From Gonium pectorale (taxonomy: Eukaryota; Chlorophyta; Chlorophyceae; Chlamydomonadales; Volvocaceae): a DNA stretch of 42,728 nucleotides. The translations under genes were made by a program, and so were the position numbers. The DNA is taken from positions 870,078 to 912,805 of the forward strand of contig LSYV01000011.1 of assembly GCA_001584585.1 (NCBI GenBank), given 5' to 3'. The notes beneath the pieces are model-generated. The model did no database searches. It worked only from the letters and a program-made list of their open reading frames with translations, and had not been told where the DNA came from. Positions 34,653 to 42,728 of this stretch are shown piece by piece (position 1 is the first letter of the stretch; every line of letters begins with the position of its first letter).

Positions 34653-37353
34653 CTACTGCAGCGCGGTCTTGGCGGTATCAGTGATGGCGCGGTAGAGCGG
34701 CAGCAGGTCGGCGAACGTCTTGACCTTGCCGTCCAGTACCGCCTCCAGCGGCGTGTCACCGTACAGCTTATTGTTGAGCTCCTTGTTGGGGTAGGTCTCG
34801 GTGCCTGGCGGAGCGGGAGCGGGAGTGTGCGTGTTGAAAAGGAAAACGCATGCGACGAGCGTAAGCGCGAACATGATGGTGTCGTTGTAGGACCCAGCTC
34901 CAGAGGCAGTCGAAGGGGTGACGTCCCTGCATGTTAGTTCGGCGGCGACTACCACCGTAGCCCCCGATGCGGCCCAGAATTCTCTCTGGAGTGTGTGTGT
35001 GTGTGTTGAAAAGGAACAACGCATACGACGATGTGTGTGTGTAGGGCCGGGGAAAGGGAGGACGGCCGGAGAGCGGCCAGGCTCGCAGGCAGGTAGCGCC
35101 GAGGGGAGGGGGAGCGGGCCGCGGGAGCGCGTGAAGTGGGGGTCCGTGTGCGGTGGGAGCGTCGTGGGTCCTGGCGGCTCGCGCGTGGCGAGGGTGGCAG
35201 CGAGAGGAGCTCCCCCGGGTGGCCGCGTTCGTCAGTCGTCGGGTCCACGGGGGAGTCGCGGTGTGGGCTGCAGCGCACACGGTGCGTTGCGGTGCGTCAT
35301 CGGCGCCCGCCTGCCCCGCACGCCGCCAGCGCTCTCGTCACGCGCACGGCATTACCACCGGACGCAGCCCATGCAGCGCCGCCGGCGGTACACCCGTCGG
35401 CCGGCGGGCCTCCGCAGCCGCGCCACCGGTCACGCAGCAGTCCGGCCCCGCGCCACCCCACCCCCCCCCACCCCCATGGTGTGAGCCCAGCCCCGTCGCG
35501 CCCCGTCCGCACCGTTGATGGAGATGTTGGCCAGCAGGCCGTGGCTGAGCGAGTACGCGAACACCGCGTTGCTGTTGTCGGCCTGTGCGGGGCCGGGGCC
35601 GCCGGGGCACGTTGGGCGGGGAGACGCACGTGAGTCGGTTGCATCGGTGCCGGGCTCACAGCGGGCCCCCCCGCCCGCCCCCACACGCAGCGCTCGGGTG
35701 CGCTCACGCGGCGGGGTCGGATACCAGATACAGGGTACCAGATACGGCGGCGTGTGCGTCCATCGGCCCCTGATCGGCTGCGAGGCAGTCCACACCGACC
35801 GGCACCACGCAGCGACCTCCCTACCGCACCGTGTGGTTTGCACCACTCGTCGTACCTGCACGTCCATGTGGCTGGTGCGGCCGAAGGTGCCCGCCGGCAC
35901 GCCGCTCATGGCGCCCTGCGTGGTCACCAGCCCCAGGTCGGTGCCCACCGCCGAGCGGTCCATCGCGAACCGGTGCACCGTGGCCAGCGACATGAGCGCC
36001 AGCACCGACTCAACCTGGGCGGGTCGGGGGAGGGGCGGGCGGGGCGGGATGATCGGGGGCGGGAAGGGATTTGAGCGAGAGAACCAGCTACACGCTCATA
36101 CCCCGCCGGGCCCACCCCAGCCCGGCGGCTTCACTTCACGCCCATACGCGCCATGGTGTGCAGGACAAGTGTGTGTGGCGAGGCGTTTCACCAATTTCGC
36201 TTCTGTCCGCACCCTTCCCAGATCCGCCACCTTTCCGGCGCCGGCCTCAGCCCGTTCCCGCCTCTGTTGTCCACCTTTACCCCTTCGCCCTCCATATCCC
36301 GGCCTATATTCCTCGCCCACCGCCGCCCCCAGCCTCACCGACTCGTACCCCACGGCCACGCCCAGCCCCAGCTGCGAGACGTTGAAGAACACGGGAGCCG
36401 ACCAGCGCGAGTTGCCGAAGCGGTCCTGCGGCGGTCGCAGCGGCGCGGCGCGGGCAGTGCCCAACACAGAAGATGGCGTTGACGGGTCGGGGCAGCACAC
36501 AGCAAGCAGCAAAGGGGAGGCCGCCTGACCATCCTGCGCGACATTTCCAAGGCTCAAGGAGGAGCCAACCCGCGGTGTCCACCATTCCGGCACCCGCTTC
36601 AAACTCAGCCCCCTCCCCCCCCGGAAGCCAGCAGCCCACCTGGTCCAGCTTGCGGATGACGAAGCCGGAGCCGCTGGCCACCGTGAGCCCCAGGCCGCCC
36701 TTGGCCACCCGCACGAACGCCAGGCCCTGGCGCGGGGGTGATGTGTGGGCGCTGTGTGTGTTGCAACACCAGGTACGACAACGGCTTGCCGTGTCATGCC
36801 GTATGCGATGGAGTCATGCGAGGGCAGGCCACGCCCGAACTACAACAAGCGCAGAGAGGGGCACACCAGGTGCGGGAAGGGAGATGCATGCGCCGAATGC
36901 AAAGGGGGGAGGTTCCTTGGGGCTTGGGGAACCCATGAAACAACCCCGCAAAAAGCAAAGTAAACAACACACAGAGTGCCCATACCTCGCCCTAGACCAT
37001 GTCCGAAGCGAAGAAGCTGTTTACCCAGTTCCCCCTGCGCGCCCCACTCCTTTTGGTAGCCCACCCCGTCGATTCGTGCGTAGTCCCGCCCTATCTGCTG
37101 TTACCCACCTCGCAGGCGTTAAGAATTCCTGGCTTCATGGCATCATCCCCACCAGAGTGCACGAGCTTGGAGATTAGCTCGGATGCCCACGCGGCGTCGT
37201 GGGTCCTGCATAAGAAAGGCCGTTAGGCGACATCGGCCACCTGCGCACTTAACTCGCATCCCTATGACTATTGACCTACATGTGCTTGTTAACCGCCTCA
37301 TCATTCACTTCTTGAAACTCATAGACGTGCGACGGCACCGAGTGGTCAGCCAT
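34653..37353 (-). CDS. SYLF (Ysc84/DUF500) domain protein
   Basis: Seven exons: 37280-37353 (ATG 37353), 37109-37205, 36640-36726, 36339-36425, 35856-36014, 35513-35582, 34653-34804 (TAG). Phases close exactly to 241 aa. Family features in order: KPGILNACEGLAFVRVAKGG (the LxxAkGLAf-rv-k-G opening), GSGFVIRKLD, RWSAPVFFNVSQLGLGVAVG (the W-S-aPs-i...G.G.G block), ALMS ... VGTDLGLVTTQG, ADNSNAVFAYSLSHGLLANI (the vfaYs-s-GLf-gi block), then NNKLYGDTPLEAVLDG (the n..fYg..t..eil.g end). SYLF domains of yeast Ysc84 and human SH3YL1 bind phosphoinositides and bundle actin at endocytic sites. Here the domain makes up almost the whole protein, with only a ~35-residue acidic N-terminus and no SH3 or FYVE partner, as in many plant and bacterial members. 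Acts in the cytosol or at membranes by family; the exact role in the alga is unknown. Confidence 0.88.
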
Positions 37354-38364
37354 GGTGTCGTTAGTGACGTTCCCTCGAAGGCTGCGCACTAAGAATAAAT
37401 GTAGAGACGCCTGTAACCGTTGGTCGAAGCTCCCAATCAAGAGACCGACTGTGGCCTCAGGACAGTCACGAACGTGGTGGCGATAATCGAAACGGTGATC
37501 CTGGAACAAGATACTGTATACTCTGTTGTCACAGAGTGCTGCTGAACGTTGGTAGCTCCGGTGTCGTTGGAATAGTCGGCCGTTGGAAAGGGACCTGCTG
37601 AGCTAGGGTTGTAGGTCTCTGCTGTGCGTGCGGTGCATATACTACCATGATAATAATATTCTATGTCACCAATGTTAGTAAGGATTTAAGAGGTTACTAG
37701 AGCCGTTCGCACCAGAGCATGGGGACTTGGAGAGGGGGCGGCAGGTCACACAGACGCCATTGGCCACGAGGGGGCGGCCGCACAGGTAATCGCAACAAGT
37801 GCACACCTACGATGCTCCGAGGTGCCTGTACTCTATATTTCTTGTCACCGCTGGCGGCCAATATGATGCACAAACCCAAAGGGGCGCCTCGGCACGCTCT
37901 ACAGCACGGAACAATTTGTGGGGACATGCTATCTGGGCCGCGGCAGTACAGTACGTTGAATTACATTATCACAGTATGCCTCCGGCCATCTCCCTGAATA
38001 TTCGGCACTGCTTGCTGCGTGCACAAGGGCGCACAACACCCCTCTTGTCCAGCTCGCCTATCAGTACAAGGACAACGCGCTCCAATATCTGCCATGAGGG
38101 TGCTGCCTAGATGCATACCACGTTTCCCCTCAGGCAACCTCTTCGGCAACCCCTCAGCGCCTTTGCCGAGCCAGGTCACCGGTCACTCCAACAACAAAGT
38201 CTATTTGTAACATATACATGGTCAGCGGTCAGCGGACGCCGTTCCTACAGCAACGCCTCGCAGTAGGCAGTGCGTGCTGCACTGGGCCATCATGGGGTGG
38301 AGCTGTTGGTTCTGCACGGGCTTGCGCGGCTTGCACCGGGGCCTGGCGGGTGGGCCAGGGCTCC
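37354..38364. other. intergenic: SYLF promoter and 3' UTR of the beta-like gene
   Basis: Both neighbours are on the minus strand, so this holds the 5' region of the SYLF gene and the 3' UTR of the upstream one. No further gene seen. Confidence 0.45.
37961..37965 (-). terminator. TGTAA polyadenylation signal of the beta-like gene
   Basis: TGTAA on the minus strand about 400 bases after the stop at 38365. Confidence 0.5.
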
Positions 38365-39089
38365 TCAATTGAAGTTGTCAGCCAGCCAGAGCCATGGGGT
38401 GGTGTAGTAGTCGTCGGAGACCGCGTGCCCAGAGAGCCGCTTGTTCAGGTCTGCGCAGAACACACGGAGAGCCGGGTTGGGCCGGCGCTTGTAAGATGTA
38501 GCCTGGAGTACCCCGCAGCGTCCGCCTTCCCTCCCCCCCATGTCTACTCGTCTCCTCCCGCCTCAACCCCTTTACCGCAATACTTACGCAGGTAGTTGTC
38601 CTTCCGCGTCCTCAGCGCAATGACCAGCAGCATCGCGAAGAAGCCACCGTAGCAGGAGTAGAGCACGACAAAGTAGGCGATGAGGCCGACTGCATGAATA
38701 CGGGGTTGGGGCGAGTAGGTCCTCCCACCGGGTGTCACGGGAGAGCAGATAAGTGCGCAGGGAACAGGCCCATGGGCCGCTCATACCCAAGCACAAAGGC
38801 TACGATCCTGGTTCCCACTGCAGCTTCACTCAGGGCCTAGAGACGAGGGAGCGGCTTTTCCAAACACTCGCAGGACCCATCCCATCCCTGCGCAGGACCC
38901 CGCATCTCACTCACAGGTTTCGGCAGCATTGAAGTTAAACCTCTTTTTAGGCTTTGTGCTGTCCCTTGTGTCTAGCGCGACGCCCTGGAGGCGAATATGG
39001 TCGTCGGACTGAAAGTGCGACAATTACACTGCAGCTGCGCAAGCACCTACCACTGAGCTGGGCTGAATCCCATCTACGCCTCCTGACAT
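38365..39089 (-). CDS. small single-pass protein resembling a Na+/K+-ATPase beta subunit
   Basis: Four exons: 39051-39089 (ATG 39089), 38915-39008, 38588-38689, 38365-38450 (TGA). Phases 0, 1, 1 close to 106 aa, all with good GT-AG sites. The N-terminal ~44 residues are hydrophilic with a KPKKRF patch. One transmembrane helix follows (IAYFVVLYSCYGGFFAMLLV), then LRTRKDNYL and a ~28-residue tail with DDYYTTPWLW. The helix and its flanks follow the pattern of animal beta subunits: basic N-terminus, a Y/F-rich helix with F-Y-x2-x-G-x-F, then x-T-x-x-x-Y. The glycosylated, disulphide-bonded ectodomain of ~230 residues found in animals is missing. The gene is divergent from a IIC-type alpha subunit with 728 bp between start codons, which supports a partner role. 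The likeness is short and by eye. It could instead be an FXYD-like or unrelated regulatory peptide. A different third exon (38787-38817) was tried and breaks the phase. Confidence 0.7.
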
Positions 39090-39817
39090 TTTCTGGAAGT
39101 GCTGTCCAAAGGGTTATCCTTTGGCAGGGTTCCGCGTCCGTAAGTCCGTGTGAGTCAGAAGATTCGATACGAGCTAAAGGGGAACAATTGAACAGCAATG
39201 AAGACTTATATTCAGAATTTTACTTCTCCTTAATGCATAGACGTCGCACGTATGAGGTTCGTCCTTGTGGTGCAAAGGAGAATCAGCGCCGGAAAGGCTT
39301 AAAATTAGATTGCAAATGTGTACCTAGCAGGACCTGCCTGGCCTGCAGCACAGGAATCGAGGTCGTTGGCGGTTGGCAGGAATGGATTCCCGGCGCCTCG
39401 GCATTAAGACACTGCCCTCACGGATCTTGCTTCTCGTGTATTGTATTAATACTCTCAGAGAGTTGCATACTTCTGAACGGCGTCAGACGCATAAAGAGTC
39501 GGACCTGCAGAAGAATAGGCCCTGTCTCCTAACGCCCTCATACTTGCAGACGAGGAGACGCGTTTAAATGCTGCAATTTTAATTAGCCTAAGAAGCGTGT
39601 GGCCTCGACCTGTGGGCCTGAACCGACGGCGAGCGAGTGAGTGCTAGGTCAGTCTTACTTGTCAGATATAGTGTGCAACCGGTCTATGGCTCTGCATGTC
39701 ATCGTAAGGAAGAAGGAGGCTTTTGCTTTTGGCTGCAGGGGCAGCATGGCATGAACCCCAGTCTCCTGCCCTAGCCAGTTTGCTGCTTCCCTCCGTCGCA
39801 GGACCCGGCCTACCAAA
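39090..39817. promoter_or_regulatory. bidirectional promoter region between beta-like and alpha genes
   Basis: The two start codons face away from each other across 728 bp, so both 5' UTRs and both promoters must fit here. Sequence around 39160-39330 is noticeably AT-richer than the genes. An acceptor-like CGCAG at 39796-39800, just before the alpha ATG, suggests a 5'-UTR intron. No specific factor site identified. Confidence 0.55.
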
Positions 39818-42325
39818 ATGGCAGGGGACAAGGAGAAAGCCAATGGAGATAAACAGAAGAACCTGCGGAAAGACCTGCCCATCGTGGCGCACGAGTTCTC
39901 CCTAGATGAGCTAGCCGCCGAGTACAATGTGTCGTTTGAGAAGGGCCTCACCTCTGCCCAAGTCGAGGAGAGCCGCAAGAAGCACGGCGAGAACAGGCTA
40001 ACTCCGCCGAAGGTCAAGCCGGCCTGGTGGGGACGTTTAGGGGCTCCGGGGTTTCGGGGACACGCCTCTTGCCGCCTTGCTCAGCAGCGCCAGCGCCCTC
40101 TGCACCTTTGCATGAGTTCATGAGCACGTTCTCAGCGCGCCTGTCTCTAAGCTGGACGATTTTGTGGAGTGACCCTCGTTGGGCAGCTTGAAGCCCTTCA
40201 TGGCATCAAGTCAGCAATTTCAACCGTACACACCGTCTGTACCAACCGCCGTACCAGGATGCTGTATCTGGAGCAGTACACCAACTTCTTCTCGCTGCTG
40301 CTCATCGCGGGCGGCGTGCTGTGCTTCATCGCGTACGGCATCGACCAGTCGGACCCCTCCAACCTCTACCTGGGCGCCGTGTTGCTGCTGGTGGTCTTCA
40401 TCTCCTCCACATTTGCCTACTTCCAGGAGGCAAAGTCACAGGTGGGCGGACCATTGCACCTTCGGGCGGGCGGTTGGTTTGGTGGTTAGCCGGGTAGTTG
40501 GGTAGTTGGCCAGCGGGGTGTAACGGCGCAAGGAAGCTGGTGCGTCCGTGGATGTAGGAGTGCAGGGTGGGGTCGACACGAAGCGGCATACGCATGGTAC
40601 TCCTGCCCCATTGGCCTCGTGGGCCCCCCGCGCTGCGCCGCCCCGCCCCGCCCACAACACCTCTGCGCCACGCCGTGGCAGCACCGGCAACGCCATCCAT
40701 CCACCCGACGCTCCTCGCCACCCCACCAGCAGTGCAGTCCTCGCGGCCCGTGTGCGCTGAAAGTGCGCGAGCACCCACCCTCCCTGCCTGCCTGCCCTGC
40801 TGCCTCCGGCCCCCTGACGCCCCGCCCCAGGCCATTATGGAGGGCTTCAAGAGCCTCATCCCCAAGAAGTGCAAGGTGGTTCGCGACGGGGCGCCCAACG
40901 TGCTGGACGCCGTGGATCTGGTGCCGGGGGACCTGGTGGAGTTCCAGGTGGGCGGGGCTGCATTGGGGTGTTCTGGGCCGGGTTGCGCTGGGTTGGGGTT
41001 GTAGTGCTTTGCGTGGTGTGCTGGGCTTTATGGGTTGTGTGTTGTGGTGAAGGGTACGTGTGCCGGGTTGGCCTGAGCTTGGGCTTGGACTGCGTGGGTG
41101 CATGGGGGCCGCGCGTGCGGCGGCAGCCGTGTCGCCATACCCGCACACCGCACACGGGCCCCCGCACACCAGCCGTACTCGCCTCCGGGTCGCCCTGCCC
41201 CGCCCTCCCCTCCACAGGAGGGCGACCAGGTCCCCGCCGACATCCGCGTGTTCGACTCGTACAACCTCAAAGTAGACAACTCGGCTCTCACAGGCGAGTT
41301 GCGTGGCGCGGACTGCCGGTCGGTGACATGTGGGGTCTGGGCGGGTGGCGGGCGGAGGGTTTGCTGCTCGGCGTGGCCCCGGACCCGGCCCCAGGTGGGC
41401 AGGCACCCCTCTCTCGAGGGAGGGGAGGGGTGGGGCGCGACAGCCGGCCTGGACGGCACGAACCTCGCGCAAGTCCGAATGCATCATGCAGGCGCCACGT
41501 GTTGTTGGCGCCACGTGTCGAGGACTCCGCTGCCACGCTGCCTGCCTGCCCTGCACGGCGTGCGCTCGCAGCTCATCCCCAGCCGGCAGCATCCCGTCCC
41601 ATTCTTTCACCTGACGCGTCCCCTCCCCTGCCCTCCCTCCCCTCTTTTACCCCGTACCGGCGCGCAGGCGAGTCGGAGGCGTGCGAGCGCGGCCCCCACC
41701 TGCACGTGACCAACCATGCGGGCGACATTGAGACGGGCGAGGGAGGCAAGCCGACCAGGAAGGTGGGCACCTCAGGCGGCATTTGCGGCAGCAGCCGACA
41801 TTTTGTGCAGGCATCTGGCACAGCTGAGCGCTTTGTTGGCCTCAGCTGTCATGCCCGCAGTTTCACTTCCCGTCATGTTGCTGCTTCGCGACGCTCATCC
41901 CGAGTCCCGCACCCTCCACCGCCCTCCCCTCCCCGCCCCAGATCCCCGCCATCGAGGCCACCAACCTGCTCTTCTACTCGACCATCGTGGCCTCGGGGCA
42001 CGGCCGCGGCATAGTCATCGGCACCGGCGACAACACCGTCATGGGCCAGGTGGGCGGGGGGGGGGAGGTAGCGGAGTGAGTGGAAGTATAGGGGACACCC
42101 GCTCTGGCTGGACAAGGTACTGGATCGCGGCTGTGGCGTACGTGCCCTCGCTTTGCGTATCCACTGTGCACTGGCCTCTGCATGCCCTTTCCCCGCAACC
42201 CGTGGCCTGTCCCCCCTCCCGATAGAAGAATCAACTGAGTATGCCTTCCAACCCTCCCACCCCAATAGATTGCGGGCCTGACGGGCGAGACCACCGGCGA
42301 CAGCCAGCCACCCATCGTGCGCGAG
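39818..42325 (+). CDS. type IIC P-ATPase (Na+/K+-type) alpha subunit, N-terminal part
   Basis: ATP-driven cation pump of the plasma or another membrane. Exons: 39818-40026 (ATG 39818), 40258-40441, 40831-40947, 41218-41293, 41668-41762, 41942-42049, 42269-42325; 282 codons, open at the right edge. The Lys-rich N-terminus is followed by [19 protein letters not shown] and [14 protein letters not shown], as in Na+/K+-ATPase. Helix M1 is [19 protein letters not shown] and M2 is [20 protein letters not shown], followed by EAK. The actuator domain has [30 protein letters not shown] (the TGES dephosphorylation loop, split by an intron) and [18 protein letters not shown]. The TPPxxxPxW and VDNSxLTGESE signatures point to class IIC rather than SERCA-type IIA. 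The intron inside TGES uses a GC donor (GCGAGT at 41294). The phosphorylation site DKTGT and the rest lie outside the window. Na+ versus H+ or K+ specificity cannot be judged from this part. Confidence 0.92.
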
Positions 42326-42728
42326 GTGGGACGAGGCGCAGCGCACCGGCGGCCCGGGGGGAGTGGGGTATGAGAGGACGGCGACCGGGGGACCCGTCAG
42401 CACACGGGCGGCGTGCGTAGGCGGCTGATGGCCTTCGGGCCGAGCCACGAGCCGGCCGGACCGGATCAAGGACCCGGGCTTTTGCCACGGCTGACGCGTC
42501 ATGGGGGGCCGCAGCAGCTGCAGGGTGCCTCGCCTGTATCGCAGTATGGCTTTGCGGCGTGGCACGGTTGCAGGTGTAGGAGACGGTGGCGAGAGTTCTT
42601 GCCTAGCACCTTGTGCGCGCCCTTCCTTCGAGCATCCTCCCGCCCGCCCCATGCCCACCCCTCCGCCCCATGCTCACCCCTCCGCCCCATGCCCACCCCT
42701 CTCGCCCCATGCTCACCCTTCCGCCACA
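42326..42728. other. intron of the P-ATPase gene, to window end
   Basis: Follows the GTGGGA donor after the 42269-42325 exon. No further P-ATPase exon is visible before the window ends. Confidence 0.6.
42645..42725. repeat. ~20-bp tandem repeat, four copies
   Basis: Copies of a CCGCCCCATGCYCACCCCT unit with small changes, running to the right edge in the last intron. Could continue beyond the window and may have ended the contig. Confidence 0.8.

Noticed and set aside
38787..38817. Extra exon in the beta-like gene (G-T-R-I-V-A-F-V-L)
   Set aside because: It would lengthen the helix but leaves phase 2 where the next exon needs phase 1; skipping it gives a clean frame.
1..42728. CRISPR arrays, rRNA, tRNA or transposon genes
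   Set aside because: I looked for spaced direct repeats, cloverleaf-like segments and transposase or reverse-transcriptase motifs and found none; the repeats present are simple tandem arrays.

Overview
The window looks like nuclear DNA of a green alga of the Chlamydomonas/Volvox group. It is very GC-rich, genes are split by many short GT-AG introns, TGTAA polyadenylation signals follow several stop codons, and one gene encodes a glycoprotein with an SPPP-type proline-rich stalk. Gene models were assembled by hand from splice sites, reading phase and family motifs. Start codons and some introns are less certain than the domain-bearing exons. The left edge carries a 42-base loxP-type linker of the kind used in 454 mate-pair libraries, so the first ~55 bases are probably an assembly artefact.

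Layout. 241-5173 (+): 3' part of an A-family DNA polymerase with a complete palm domain. 7124-19974 (-): three tandem paralogous genes with no family name I can give with certainty. Each carries two types of SAND-like, Cys-rich domain (here 'B' and 'A') in the same exon and phase pattern. One gene is B-B-A, the other two are B-A. 21219-21628 (+): a weakly supported small gene. 22456-31468 (+): a very large single-pass membrane glycoprotein (~2570 aa) with about 40 N-glycosylation sequons, a proline-rich stalk, one transmembrane helix and a ~1.1 kb-residue low-complexity cytoplasmic tail. 34653-37353 (-): a complete 241-aa stand-alone SYLF (Ysc84/DUF500) protein. 38365-39089 (-): a 106-aa single-pass membrane protein that resembles the N-terminus and transmembrane helix of Na+/K+-ATPase beta subunits. 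39818-42325 (+, runs off the window): the N-terminal part of a type IIC (Na+/K+-type) P-ATPase alpha subunit.

How they work together. The last two genes are head to head, 728 bp between start codons, and look like the two subunits of one pump sharing a regulatory region. The SAND-like cluster reads as a lineage-specific expansion by unequal crossing over and is probably nuclear and DNA- or chromatin-associated. The other genes show no obvious functional link. The most interesting parts are the miniature beta-like subunit next to the alpha pump, and the B/A SAND-like tandem family.
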